Assembly: GCF_900564155.1 (NCBI RefSeq)
Contig: NZ_LS999839.1
Coordinates: forward strand, 5,143,097-5,207,096
Direction: 5' to 3'
Length of the DNA: 64,000 bases
Source: Pedobacter schmidteae
GTDB taxonomy: Bacteria > Bacteroidota > Bacteroidia > Sphingobacteriales > Sphingobacteriaceae
Numbering within the stretch: the first letter of the stretch is position 1; every line of letters begins with the position of its first letter. The position numbers and the translations under genes were made by a program. Below, one piece after another: positions 36,066 through 45,931 of this stretch. The notes beneath the pieces were generated by a model. It was not told where the DNA came from. It did not search any database and worked only from the letters and a program-made list of their open reading frames with translations.

Positions 36066-36555
36066 AGAATATATTGAAAGTGGGGCGTTGGAAGCCTATG
36101 TATTAGGTTCTGCCTCTGAAGACGAGATCAATGAACTGCTGACGCTAAAGAACAAACATCCACAAATTAAGGATGCGCTTCAGGAACTGGAGGAAGATCT
36201 GGAACGTATTGCGCAGCATATGGCCATTGCTCCTCCACCCGGAGCCTGGATTAAAATTGAAAGCGAGCTCCATGAACTCAGGAAACGGCCGGATTTTGAA
36301 AACCTGAAAATAACTACCATCCCCAATAAAAATGGCCGTAGTAAAAACGAACAAACCGGAGACTTTGTTGAAGTACAAGGGCCATCAAGCCATATGCGTG
36401 TGCATAAAATATGGCGTTGGATTCTGGGAGCTATTTTTGTACTTGGGAAGATATTTCTCGGCTTCGCCATCTACTATTATCTTGAAAGCAGGCAGGCGCA
36501 AGAACAAATTCAAGAGCTGAAAAAGGAATTGAAAGAAACCACACTAAAACAATAA
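36055..36555 (+). CDS. Membrane anti-sigma factor, RskA-like
   Basis: The 166-aa protein starts at a GTG (36055) that overlaps the end of the sigma-like gene by 11 nt. The N-terminus (IKEYIESGALEAYVLGSASE) matches the anti-sigma helix bundle of RskA-like proteins. IAPPPGAWIKIESELHELRK is the usual linker. One transmembrane helix lies at residues about 120-142, and a predicted periplasmic coiled coil of only about 23 residues ends the protein. RskA proteins normally carry a larger periplasmic sensor domain, so this one is nearly bare. It probably sequesters the partner at the membrane. Confidence 0.75.
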   Translation: MEIKEYIESGALEAYVLGSASEDEINELLTLKNKHPQIKDALQELEEDLERIAQHMAIAPPPGAWIKIESELHELRKRPDFENLKITTIPNKNGRSKNEQTGDFVEVQGPSSHMRVHKIWRWILGAIFVLGKIFLGFAIYYYLESRQAQEQIQELKKELKETTLKQ

Positions 36556-36601
36556 AAAGAAAACGATCTTTCTTAAGTGGTCGAGATAACGAAAATTATA
36601 A

Positions 36602-36633
36602 AAAAGGGCTTGTATTATCATACAAGCCCTTTT
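36602..36633. terminator. Bidirectional intrinsic terminator
   Basis: AAAAGGGCTTGTA / TACAAGCCCTTTT, a perfect 13-bp stem with a 6-nt loop and A/T tails on both sides. It ends both the plus-strand anti-sigma gene and the minus-strand M16 peptidase gene. Confidence 0.9.
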
Positions 36634-36653
36634 AAGTAAAATAAAAAATAAGG

Positions 36654-39464
36654 CTACTCTGGCCTCATCGTTACGGTCACTACATTATTGGGCTGCAATA
36701 TTTCGGCTATTAAAGCTTTAACTTCTGCTGCGCTGATTTCACTCAATATTTTTTCCGTGTCTTTATGATTATCCTGGCCCTTCTTGGTTGCATAAGTATA
36801 CAACATATAATGCCAGTAATTGTTACTGGTGATGCGTTGGGTCCGGCCTTTAATCAAAAATTCACGGCTTTTTTCAAAATCAACCGCATCTATTCCCTCA
36901 ACCGACAACCTTTTCAACTCACTGTGAACAACCTTTGTCAATTCGTCCATTAATTTAGGATCAGTTTCAAAAGAAACAATTAATTGCAATTTAGAAACCG
37001 GTTCTTCTACAATAGAAGCTTCAGTCATGGTTGAATAAACTCCTGAACGCTCGTCCCTTAACAATTTGTTGAAACGGATATCCATAACTCCCTGCACAAG
37101 CTGCATTGCAATGGCACGTCTGTACGAATAAGGCGCCTCGCGGGTATACTCAATAAACGTAGTCGATTTAGGGGTTTCCATTTTTTGTTTAAAATCAATG
37201 GTCACAGGCCCCTTTGGGTTTCGTTTCCCTACATCCCGCCATTGATCATTAGGATGATTACCACCCAAACCGCCAATATATTTCTCTATTACTGGTTTTA
37301 CTGTGGTCAGGTCAATCGCTCCGGTAAACATAAAAGTAAAGTCAGAGGGATTCCCAAAAACCTGCTTATACAGTTCTTTTATACGGTTAAAATCTACCTT
37401 ATCAATATCCTTAGCCTCCAGAATCAGGTTACTGGCCCGGTAATGATAATTGCTCCTGATATAAGTTACACTATCCTGTAATGCAGAAAAAGGAGTCTTT
37501 TTACGTGAAACCAGGTTCTCTTTTGTTTTTTGCATATCGATTTTAAAGGCATCTTCATCAAAACGCGGTTCGGTAAAATACATGTACACCAGTTTCAACA
37601 TAGTTTCATAATCGGTTGGTGTAGTTGCGCAGTCAAAACTTTCCGATAGTTCCGACAAAAATGGTGTAACATATACAATTTTACCCGATAGCGCATTGCT
37701 CAATTCGGTTGCACTTAATGAGCCTACCCCCGATGACATTAACGCAGTCGTCATCAACCTTGCCGAAAAATAATCCTTATCATTCATCACAGAATGACCA
37801 CCGGCATTATACGCTGTCATAAGTAACTCATCTTTTTTATGTGCGGTAGGCAGTAAATATACTTTGGCGCCATTAGACAGTGTCCATAAAGTAGCTCCAA
37901 ACGCCACTTTCTCCTCCTTAATTACCTTACCAGGTTTCGGTGCGACTTTAGGCTCCAGTTTTGCCACAGCCTTGCTCTGGTATGCCTCAATTGATAAAGC
38001 CGACATACCGGCAAGCTTTTGCGCAACCAGCTCCTTCGTCGGGATACCCGACGCATCATCAGTTGAAGTAACCACAGTTACAATGATGTTTTCATCGGTA
38101 AACAGCTTTTTCAGCATGGCATTACATTGTTCAAGCGTCAGGGTATCCAAAATACCGCCAAACAGCTTATAAGCACCCTCTGCACTTAAAATCGGTGTAT
38201 TTTCCAGAAAGTTATTCATATAACTTTCTACAAATGAACCATTCGTTTTTTTATCTCTTTCCAGATAAGACCGCTCTAACCGGCGTTTAAAGTTGGCTTT
38301 CACCCTATCCAGTTCTTCTTTCGTAAAACCCTGTCTTTTAAATCGTTCTGTTTCCTTTAACACCATATCAAAAGCAGGCATCAGGTTAGCAGCTCCAGGC
38401 TTGATATCTGCAGAAACGCTAAAAACATCTTTATCAGCTACAAACGAACCATAACCATACTGTAAGCCTTTTAAGGCAAAATCCTTTTTATGCGATATTT
38501 CTTCCCAACGGTTATTCATCATGGAGGTGATAACAGCATACTTGTATCCTTGAGTATATACATTTGCCTTTTGTCTGTCGCCCCAGGCAGATTGAGGATG
38601 TTTGAACAAAATGCTTATCGAAGAAGAGGAAGCCTCCTTATCACTATATGTTCCATAAATCAATTCTTTATTGTCTGGCAAAGGGTAAGCAACTTTAGCA
38701 GCTGGATTTACAGCCTTAGGTAATTTAGAGAATAGTTTTTTAACCGAAGCTTCCATAGCTGCTACATCAAAATCGCCTACAATGGCTATAGCCTGCAAAT
38801 CGGGCCTGTACCACTTATGATAAAAATCTATCAGATCCTGCTGTTTAAAAGTTTCGATGATTTTCATGTCACCAATTACACTTCGTTTGGCATATTTCGA
38901 ATCCTTAAATAAATAAGGCGCCAGGCCCTGATTGATACGGTAATCTATTCCACCACGCATGCGCCATTCTTCTTTAATCACACCACGCTCCGAATCTACG
39001 TCTTCCGGTTTAGCCGAAATGGAGGCCGACCAGTCGGATAACACCAACAAACAGGTATCAATAATGCCCTTTCTGCTGATTGGTACCTGGTTAATCATAT
39101 AACGGGTATAGTCGGTAGTGGTTGCCGCATTCAGATTTTCCCCAAATTTCACCCCAATTTTTTCCATATAACTGGTCATAGCTTTGCCTGGAAAATGGGC
39201 CAGGCCTTTAAAAGCCTGGTGTTCTAAAAAGTGAGCCAGACCATCCTGATGATCTTCCTCCTGAATAGCTCCTACAGCATGAAAAATCTGAAAATCGGCC
39301 AATCCCTTCGGATAATTGTTATGCCTGATGTAATAGGTTAAGCCATTGGCAAGTTTTCCTACCCTCACTTGTGGATCCTTAGGTAGTGCCACATCGGCTT
39401 TTGTCTGGGAATAGGCGTTCAGTCCACTCACGCCCAGAAGTAGCAATGCTAAAATTGATTTCAT
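36654..39464 (-). CDS. M16-family zinc peptidase (pitrilysin/insulinase type), exported
   Basis: The 936-aa protein has a signal peptide (MKSILALLLLGVSGLNAYS). The inverted zinc motif H-x-x-E-H is in AHFLEHQAFKG (H78, E81, H82), and a downstream glutamate lies in DSERGVIKEEW (about residue 158). It has the usual four-domain M16 clamshell, the second half being the inactive copy. It degrades peptides imported to the periplasm. It is the last gene of the FecI-FecR-SusC-SusD unit (75 nt after SusD), which suggests the importer takes up a peptide or protein-derived ligand rather than a pure glycan. That is inference. Confidence 0.93.
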   Translation of the reverse strand: MKSILALLLLGVSGLNAYSQTKADVALPKDPQVRVGKLANGLTYYIRHNNYPKGLADFQIFHAVGAIQEEDHQDGLAHFLEHQAFKGLAHFPGKAMTSYMEKIGVKFGENLNAATTTDYTRYMINQVPISRKGIIDTCLLVLSDWSASISAKPEDVDSERGVIKEEWRMRGGIDYRINQGLAPYLFKDSKYAKRSVIGDMKIIETFKQQDLIDFYHKWYRPDLQAIAIVGDFDVAAMEASVKKLFSKLPKAVNPAAKVAYPLPDNKELIYGTYSDKEASSSSISILFKHPQSAWGDRQKANVYTQGYKYAVITSMMNNRWEEISHKKDFALKGLQYGYGSFVADKDVFSVSADIKPGAANLMPAFDMVLKETERFKRQGFTKEELDRVKANFKRRLERSYLERDKKTNGSFVESYMNNFLENTPILSAEGAYKLFGGILDTLTLEQCNAMLKKLFTDENIIVTVVTSTDDASGIPTKELVAQKLAGMSALSIEAYQSKAVAKLEPKVAPKPGKVIKEEKVAFGATLWTLSNGAKVYLLPTAHKKDELLMTAYNAGGHSVMNDKDYFSARLMTTALMSSGVGSLSATELSNALSGKIVYVTPFLSELSESFDCATTPTDYETMLKLVYMYFTEPRFDEDAFKIDMQKTKENLVSRKKTPFSALQDSVTYIRSNYHYRASNLILEAKDIDKVDFNRIKELYKQVFGNPSDFTFMFTGAIDLTTVKPVIEKYIGGLGGNHPNDQWRDVGKRNPKGPVTIDFKQKMETPKSTTFIEYTREAPYSYRRAIAMQLVQGVMDIRFNKLLRDERSGVYSTMTEASIVEEPVSKLQLIVSFETDPKLMDELTKVVHSELKRLSVEGIDAVDFEKSREFLIKGRTQRITSNNYWHYMLYTYATKKGQDNHKDTEKILSEISAAEVKALIAEILQPNNVVTVTMRPE

Positions 39465-39539
39465 CTTTAGTGTTTTTTATTTGAATTTTTAAGTTGAGAA
39501 CTGAAGCAGCCGCAATGCAGCTGCCTCAGCATTGCGTTA

Positions 39540-40970
39540 CTAATTAAGTATCCAATCGGGATTAAATTTGGAAGCCGCTGGCCAAAGCTGACGCAAATAA
39601 TCATCACTGTTTGGCTGTAAAACATAATCCTTACCTTCTGCCCTATGTCTGATTACTTTGCTAAACCTTGCATCTTTGTTCAAGCGCTTTAAATCGGCAA
39701 TCCTATTTCCGGTAAAAGCAAGTTCCCTGCGTCTTTCTTCCAGTACAAAACGCAATACCTGCTCCTGATCATTGTTAAAGTCGGCCAAAGTAAAAGCGCG
39801 GTAGGCAGTAGGCACTATCCGGTTTTCCCTCAGCTTATTGACATCATCAAGGGCACCTTGTTTGTCGTTTGCACGCGCCTTACATTCAGCTCTGGTGAGG
39901 TATACCTCTGGTGTACTCAAAGCATTGTTAAAGAAATCGCCACGCAAATAGATTTTTACGTTTTCATTTCCCATATAGTTAAATGGTGGTGCAGGTGGCC
40001 AACCGTTGGCATAATACAATGTCCAGCGCTTGTCATCATTGGTAAACAAAGCGGTAAGTTCAGGCGAGGCACAAACATCCATACCTAAACCAAAAGGGCG
40101 CAAAAAGTGACGGGACAAAAGTGTTTCCGGATGATATTGTCCGTCGGGCACATTGGTCCAGCCTATCGGCGTACCTGGTACATATGGGAATGGCCCTGGT
40201 ACAGTTACATTATAGGTATTCATGTTAACCAAGGTATTAAATATGGTCAGCGACTGGTTTGCATAATCCAGTGCTTTGGTATAGTTACCCATATATAAAT
40301 ACACCCTGCTCAGCAGTGCATATCCGGCAGCTTTATTGGTCCTGAATTTGCTGATCTTACTTTTTTCCGGCAAGTATTTTACCGCTTCTTCCAGATCCAG
40401 AATAATCTGGTCGTATACTTCTTTAACCGTATTGCGTTTATGTTTTGCACTGATGTCGGCAATCATTACCAATGGTACCCCTGGGTCGGTGGCTGCCGTG
40501 GCTGCATCGTAATGCCTTGCATAAACATTTACCATCAGCAAATGCTCCAGGGCCCTTCCAAACAAACCTTCAGCTTTAACGCTTCTTTTTAGGGTTTCAT
40601 CCCCTTCTTTCGCATCCATCACGTTGTTGATCACTGTATTGAAATAAAAGATACGTTTATAAGTCTCACTCCACAAAAAATCGTTATCACCTTCGTCAAA
40701 CACCTGTTTCTGAAAAGTATAAACGCGGCGACCGTGACGGGGCTGTTTCGTGAACAGATTACGAGGTTGCGTTTCGGGCAGGAAAGCATCATCGGTAATC
40801 AGATCCACAAAATAATCGCCATAGCTAGCTACGGTTATTTCATTCAACATATTCTCATAATCCTCTACCGTTGTAGGAATCAACTTTCCTTTAGGCACAA
40901 TGTCCAGATAATCCTTGCATCCAGGAAATGAAAACAGGATCAGTGCCAATAATAAATATTTAAATTTCAT
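39540..40970 (-). CDS. SusD/RagB-family lipoprotein
   Basis: The 476-aa surface-lid lipoprotein has lipobox SFPGC (C18) and early KDYLDIVPKGKLIPTTVEDYENML. The TPR-like helices run from about 95 to 230, and the C-terminal RELAFTGNRIADLKRLNKD is conserved. It is 11 nt after the STN-type SusC gene. The sequence differs clearly from the other two SusD proteins in this window. Substrate is unknown; the adjacent peptidase hints at peptides. Confidence 0.94.
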   Translation of the reverse strand: MKFKYLLLALILFSFPGCKDYLDIVPKGKLIPTTVEDYENMLNEITVASYGDYFVDLITDDAFLPETQPRNLFTKQPRHGRRVYTFQKQVFDEGDNDFLWSETYKRIFYFNTVINNVMDAKEGDETLKRSVKAEGLFGRALEHLLMVNVYARHYDAATAATDPGVPLVMIADISAKHKRNTVKEVYDQIILDLEEAVKYLPEKSKISKFRTNKAAGYALLSRVYLYMGNYTKALDYANQSLTIFNTLVNMNTYNVTVPGPFPYVPGTPIGWTNVPDGQYHPETLLSRHFLRPFGLGMDVCASPELTALFTNDDKRWTLYYANGWPPAPPFNYMGNENVKIYLRGDFFNNALSTPEVYLTRAECKARANDKQGALDDVNKLRENRIVPTAYRAFTLADFNNDQEQVLRFVLEERRRELAFTGNRIADLKRLNKDARFSKVIRHRAEGKDYVLQPNSDDYLRQLWPAASKFNPDWILN

Positions 40971-40981
40971 ATGCTACAGTA

Positions 40982-43900
40982 TTAAAGATTAATGTTAACG
41001 CCAATCGTATAAACAGGAGTTACCGGCAAAGTTCTCTGCGAGTAAACGCTGGACTGCGCGTAAGCTTCCGGGTCAAGTCCCTTGTCATTTCTAAACCAGC
41101 TGAAAGGATTTTGCACCTGAAGCATCAGAGAGGCCCCAATATCGTTCCCCTTTCTTTTGAAAACCAATGATGAGAAGTTATACGCCATCGAGATGCTTCT
41201 GACCTTGATATAATCCGCTTTTAGTGTATTGATATCCGCGGCATACCATAAAGAAGCGAAATAGGAATTGGCATTTCCGCTCAGGTCGGGTGCAGGCATC
41301 ATTCCGGGTATTTTCTCATCCCCCGGTTTCCGCCAGAAATTCATCGCACGACGGTCAATATTTTGTGCAAAATTACTCCTCGACAAAATCTGCGGAACGG
41401 CATCCCTCATTACATTACCTCCATTTGCAATCAACATCACATTTAGCGAAAGCTTCCTGTAAATAAACATGTTGTGCAAACCAACGGTATAAGTGGGCCG
41501 CAAAGTTCCGGCATATACCAGGCCATTGATATCGGTCATGTTTGCTACATATCCACCCTGATCATCATAGTTTTTAACCACATTTCCATCTTTATCATAC
41601 ACCAGTACTGTTCCATTGGTAGGATCAAGTCCGGCCCATCTGAAATTGAACAAACTGCTCATCGGATAACCAATTTTCTCAATGCCGTTACCATCGGTGT
41701 AACCGTACACTGTTGGATATCTGGTACTGATATCGGTCATCCGGTTTTTGTTAAAGCTAAAGCTTAGTCGCGTGTTCCATGTCAGGCTATTACTTTTTAC
41801 AATCATGGTACTCAATCCTAGTTCAACACCACGGTTCAACAGGCTGCCATAATTTATTAAAGCCGTTTGAAAGGAATTGGTTGGATCAATCTCTCTTTCG
41901 CCTAGCAGATCAGTTGTTTTACGGGAATACAGGTCAATATTACCAGATATACGATCATTCAGTATCGAAAAATCAAGCCCCAGATTAGTTACTGCCGTTC
42001 TTTCCCACCTCAACGTTTTATTTGGAGGTGCAATGATGGTAGTAGCCAGGGCTCGGGCTTCAGGATTATAAACGGTACTGGCCTGCAGATACGGGCCTAC
42101 CGTTTTGGCCACGTTTCCATTGAGACCATAGGTAGCACGCAGTGTAAGATTGTTTACCCATTTTATATTTTTCATAAATGATTCCTTAACAATCTGCCAG
42201 CTTAGCCCGGCGCTCCACAATGGTAAATGACGATATTTAGGATCCGTTCCAAATAAATTGGAATCGTCAATACGTACACTCCCGGTAAAATTGTATTTAC
42301 CATCATAAGTATGACCTACATTAGCATATACCGATACAAAGCGATCCTCCGGAGCCGAAAAAGTATTGTATTGCGTCTCGTCATACCGGAAATCGCCATT
42401 TAAAGACTGGGTTGCGGTAATCAACGCCAGATCGACAGCGTTTACGGGTACATAACGCAGGTTATTGTCGTCATATCCCATACGATGGGTATTGGTAGCC
42501 GAACTGGCTGTACTCCGCTGTTCAAATCCAACCACCGAGGTAGTATGATGTTTCGGTGCAAGCTCTTTATCAAAATTAAGTTGTGCCCGGGCGGTATAAG
42601 CGCTCCAATCTCCACGTCCTTCATAAATTTGCCCCCCGTAAGGTACATGTCGTACCCCATCCGCAACTGTCGTTGCATCGTTTACCATATTACGGACCTG
42701 GAAAGCATTCTTTTTATAATAACTTTTATTGCTGTTGCTTCCTTTTTCCAATTGGTACAACAATTCAAAAGAAAGACCTTCTATCAATTTCCCCCTTAAA
42801 ACTCCATTGAACCTTACATAATTAGATTTTCCGGTACCTTCAAACTGATCCATTTCACTTAATGGATTATAGCTTTCATCCAAAAGGCCTATGCTTTTTA
42901 AACGGTTAATTTCAAAGTCCGACTTACGGTAATTCCAATTGCTAAGCGTACCGTCTTCTTCTTTCAACATTTCATAAGGCATAGCCGAACGGTAATACCC
43001 TAAGCCGTTAATGGCTGCACTTTTAGACTTGTTAAGGCTTGCATTTACGCCCAGCCCCACATTCAGCCACCTCAATACCTCTATATTGTCCAGCAAGCTA
43101 AGGTTTATATCATCACTATTACCTCCTTTAGCATAGCCCCTGTTGCCAATATAATTCAGTGATACACGATAGGTATTGGTTTCATTACCGCCGTGTGCAC
43201 TAAAGTAGTGTTGTTGTTTAATTGATTTCTGCAGCAGCAAGTCGTCAATCTGCGATTTATTATCCAGGCCCCTCAACCTGTTTAGTGTAGCGGTAAGCTG
43301 GGCATCGGTCAATTCTCCGGCCTCATGTTTGTATAACGCCTCAAGCGCTTTAGGTTGTCCGGCACGTTTGATGTAATCGTTATAATCCTGATGTCTTAAA
43401 TTAAAAAGTTCTTCCTGCAGGTCTACAGTTTCCTTCGAATTCATAAAATTATAATAACCTGCATCAGGCAAAGGACTGATAAATAAGTTGCTGTGCAGGG
43501 CAATCTTTGCATTTCCCGGTGCACCTTTTCGGGTGGTAATGACAATAACGCCATTTGCTGCACGGCTTCCGTAAATAGATGCAGCAGCAGCATCCTTTAA
43601 AACCGTAATATTGACCACGTCAGCGGGATTTATGGAATTGATACTTCCTTCATATGGAAAACCGTCTACTACATACAAGGGTTCCTGATTACCATATAAA
43701 GTAGATATCCCCCTGATGTTTACGCTGCCATTTTTCATAAAAAGCCCCGGAACCGAACCTTCAATACGCGTCAGTAAATTAGTTTCGAGCCTGCTGCTCA
43801 ACACCTCTTTAGGTACTACACTAAATGAACCTGTTGCCCGTTCTTTAGGTAAAGTCTGGTATCCGGTGCTGATCATTACCTCATCCAGTTTACTGGTTAT

Positions 43901-44458
43901 TGGTGTCAGTCGGATACCACTCAGGTCAGCATTCGCCTTCAACTCGCGGGCATCATATCCGATGAAAGAAATGATCAACGTGGCATTTTCATCCACCCCT
44001 GTCATTTCAAAAGCCCCTTCACTATTGGTCATTACCGCCCTGGTTGTATTTCTTACCCTCACGGAAGCGCCAGACAAAGGTTTACCATTTTCGTCCAGCA
44101 CCTTTCCTTTGATATTAATCGCTTTGAAATACCCTTTCACCAATTCCAACAGTGTTTTGTCCCTGCGCCTGATCACCACCGTATTATTGATGATGACGTA
44201 GGTAAAATCCTGTCCCTCAAGCAACTTACCCAAGGCATATTCAAGGCTCACCTTTTTAACATCGATATTTACATTTTTAGCATCCTTTAACATCGGTGTA
44301 TTATAGAGAATATAATACCCGCTTTGAACTTCCAAAGCCGCCAGAACATCTTTAAGCGTTGCGTTTTTTTCGGATAGCGTAATTTTTTGTGCATAGCTGG
44401 AGGCGGTAACCTGGGTACAGGCCATGACAATAAAAAAAGCAATAAGGTTAATCCGCAT
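40982..44458 (-). CDS. SusC/RagA TonB-dependent transducer with STN domain
   Basis: The 1158-aa protein starts at the ATG at 44458 (MRINLIAFFIVMACTQVTASSYA). An AAGGAAAA ribosome site lies directly upstream and the start begins a signal peptide, whereas the frame extends another 43 codons without either. An STN (secretin/TonB N-terminal) domain follows at residues about 25-100 (SEKNATLKDVLAALEVQSGYYILY). Then come a carboxypeptidase-regulatory-like domain (INIKGKVLDENGKPLSGASV), the plug (VVDGFPYEGSINSINPADV, AAAASIYGSRAANGVIVI) and the barrel. The STN domain contacts FecR and passes ligand occupancy to it. FecR and FecI are encoded just upstream, so this is a self-regulated importer. Confidence 0.95.
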   Translation of the reverse strand: MRINLIAFFIVMACTQVTASSYAQKITLSEKNATLKDVLAALEVQSGYYILYNTPMLKDAKNVNIDVKKVSLEYALGKLLEGQDFTYVIINNTVVIRRRDKTLLELVKGYFKAINIKGKVLDENGKPLSGASVRVRNTTRAVMTNSEGAFEMTGVDENATLIISFIGYDARELKANADLSGIRLTPITSKLDEVMISTGYQTLPKERATGSFSVVPKEVLSSRLETNLLTRIEGSVPGLFMKNGSVNIRGISTLYGNQEPLYVVDGFPYEGSINSINPADVVNITVLKDAAAASIYGSRAANGVIVITTRKGAPGNAKIALHSNLFISPLPDAGYYNFMNSKETVDLQEELFNLRHQDYNDYIKRAGQPKALEALYKHEAGELTDAQLTATLNRLRGLDNKSQIDDLLLQKSIKQQHYFSAHGGNETNTYRVSLNYIGNRGYAKGGNSDDINLSLLDNIEVLRWLNVGLGVNASLNKSKSAAINGLGYYRSAMPYEMLKEEDGTLSNWNYRKSDFEINRLKSIGLLDESYNPLSEMDQFEGTGKSNYVRFNGVLRGKLIEGLSFELLYQLEKGSNSNKSYYKKNAFQVRNMVNDATTVADGVRHVPYGGQIYEGRGDWSAYTARAQLNFDKELAPKHHTTSVVGFEQRSTASSATNTHRMGYDDNNLRYVPVNAVDLALITATQSLNGDFRYDETQYNTFSAPEDRFVSVYANVGHTYDGKYNFTGSVRIDDSNLFGTDPKYRHLPLWSAGLSWQIVKESFMKNIKWVNNLTLRATYGLNGNVAKTVGPYLQASTVYNPEARALATTIIAPPNKTLRWERTAVTNLGLDFSILNDRISGNIDLYSRKTTDLLGEREIDPTNSFQTALINYGSLLNRGVELGLSTMIVKSNSLTWNTRLSFSFNKNRMTDISTRYPTVYGYTDGNGIEKIGYPMSSLFNFRWAGLDPTNGTVLVYDKDGNVVKNYDDQGGYVANMTDINGLVYAGTLRPTYTVGLHNMFIYRKLSLNVMLIANGGNVMRDAVPQILSRSNFAQNIDRRAMNFWRKPGDEKIPGMMPAPDLSGNANSYFASLWYAADINTLKADYIKVRSISMAYNFSSLVFKRKGNDIGASLMLQVQNPFSWFRNDKGLDPEAYAQSSVYSQRTLPVTPVYTIGVNINL

Positions 44459-44599
44459 AATTATTTTCCTTGTGCATCTCATCCATACATCCGATCTTTC
44501 ATCGTCATGCACAGTAGTTGGGTTGGTTATCGTAGGGCACCTGGCTGCAATTGCAAGCCATGCACCCAAAGAAGTATAAAATTTCATACTTTTGTTTGG

Positions 44600-44697
44600 T
44601 CTGGTTGTTGAATCGATTTATTAGTAGAAGCAATATTTTGAGTGAAGCCAGATACACATCAGGTTCCGATTCGCAGTCGGTTCCTGATTGTTTTTTT
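44600..44697 (+). ncRNA. Candidate antisense small RNA in the FecR-SusC gap
   Basis: On the plus strand, against all neighbouring genes, an exact -7-type box TACTTTTG (44587-44594) is followed about 65 nt later by a rho-independent terminator (44658-44697). A start near 44600 would give an RNA of about 98 nt, fully antisense to the transcript between fecR and susC. PUL-linked antisense RNAs at this place, next to ECF/anti-sigma-controlled susC genes, are known in Bacteroides and repress the operon. No clear -33 element is visible, so the start is approximate. Confidence 0.5.
44658..44697 (+). terminator. Plus-strand intrinsic terminator with no plus-strand gene
   Basis: ATCAGG-TT-CCGA / TCGG-TT-CCTGAT stem with a TT/TT internal loop and a 7-nt apical loop, followed by TG and seven T. 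On the minus strand the hairpin has no T-tract after it. This orientation makes sense only for a plus-strand transcript. Confidence 0.8.
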
Positions 44698-44722
44698 CTG
44701 CTTCATCACTTTCCGGGTAACA

Positions 44723-45862
44723 TTATGGCATAGCGATGATCCTCCTTCCCTCTATTTTAAAATGAATGGCACCTGTCAGTTCCAATAGTTCGAGTACCTT
44801 AGAAACATTACTGTAGCGCGATATCTTTCCATTAAAAATCTTATCCGTCATCTTTCCTTCATATTCAATATCGGTATCATACCACCGCGACACCTTCTTC
44901 AATATGCTTTCTATATGTTCATCATTAAATTTAAAATAACCGTTTTTCCAGGCTACGGATTCTTCTGTATCAGCCAAAGAAACCCTTAAGCCGCGTGCAG
45001 AAAATGAAGATTGCTGGCCGGGTTTCAACACTACATCCTGTGCTCCTCCAGTAGTGTTGTTGCCACTCACCATTACCGAGCCCTCCAGTAAAGTAGTTTT
45101 AACAGCAATATCATCAATATAAGCGCTCACATTAAAATGAGTCCCCAACACCTGCAGCTCCTGCAAGCCTGACTTCACTTTAAATGTTCTGTACTTGCTT
45201 TTAGCTACCTCAAAATAGGCTTCACCTTTTAATTCTACGGTACGACTACTCCCCGTGAACACCGTTGGATAACGCAAAACAGAAGACGCATTTAACCACA
45301 CTATAGTTCCGTCAGGAAGTTTAATCTGGTATTGCCCCCCCCGTGGAGTCTCAATTGTATTAAAAGTAGTTTTATGATCATTTCCTTCAGCTCCTTTTAC
45401 TTCATACACCAATTGGCCATCTTTTGCCTTGGTAATACTAATATTAGCCTGTCTGGCCAATTCACCATTGGCTGCATCTGTAAGCGAAATCTTCGAACCA
45501 TCTGATAAGGTCAAAAACGCTCTGTTTCCACCTGGTTTTACATCTCCCGCGAAGCGGTCTGTTTTCTCTGATGTTGTTTTATGGCTATAGAAATAAAGGG
45601 CCGTACCTAAACAGAACAGTACTGCGGCAGCCGCAGCAACCAAACGCCAGCTGTAAACTTTTACAGATTTGGATTGCAATTCAGCAAAAGGAAAAGCCTG
45701 ATCCATTTCATCTAAGGCCTTTGCAAAATCTGTATCATCCTTCAAGCCCGGATTTATCTCTGCCTGATGGTTGTACCAGCTTTCCAATGCAGCCCGTTCT
45801 TCCAAACTGGTCTGGCCTTTCCTATGGCGATTTAAAAGTGACTTTGCTTGTTTGTTTTTCAT
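44723..45862 (-). CDS. FecR-family anti-sigma / signal-transducing membrane protein
   Basis: The 379-aa inner-membrane protein has a cytoplasmic N-terminal anti-sigma domain (LLNRHRKGQTSLEERAALESWYNH, residues 9-35). One transmembrane helix follows (about 73-93), then the periplasmic FecR domain (TIETPRGGQYQIKLPDGTIVWLNASS and GEAYFEVAKSKYRTFKVKSGLQELQVLGTHFNVSAY). The C-terminal part contacts the STN domain of the SusC. It sits between the FecI gene (69-nt gap) and SusC, the standard order. Confidence 0.95.
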   Translation of the reverse strand: MKNKQAKSLLNRHRKGQTSLEERAALESWYNHQAEINPGLKDDTDFAKALDEMDQAFPFAELQSKSVKVYSWRLVAAAAAVLFCLGTALYFYSHKTTSEKTDRFAGDVKPGGNRAFLTLSDGSKISLTDAANGELARQANISITKAKDGQLVYEVKGAEGNDHKTTFNTIETPRGGQYQIKLPDGTIVWLNASSVLRYPTVFTGSSRTVELKGEAYFEVAKSKYRTFKVKSGLQELQVLGTHFNVSAYIDDIAVKTTLLEGSVMVSGNNTTGGAQDVVLKPGQQSSFSARGLRVSLADTEESVAWKNGYFKFNDEHIESILKKVSRWYDTDIEYEGKMTDKIFNGKISRYSNVSKVLELLELTGAIHFKIEGRRIIAMP

Positions 45863-45931
45863 ATCCTTAAAAGAAAATAACTCCCTTTATATAGATAAGA
45901 CGGATAAACATGACGCTGGTAGTACCCGAAT

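Noticed and set aside
43716..44201. Plus-strand frame of 161 codons opposite the STN-type SusC
   Set aside because: Overlaps the plug and regulatory-like domain of susC; hydrophobic Ser/Leu-rich shadow product. The antisense RNA candidate lies elsewhere (44600-44697).
44459..44587. 43-codon N-terminal extension of the STN-type SusC
   Set aside because: The ATG at 44458 has an AAGGAAAA ribosome site and begins the signal peptide; the extension has neither.
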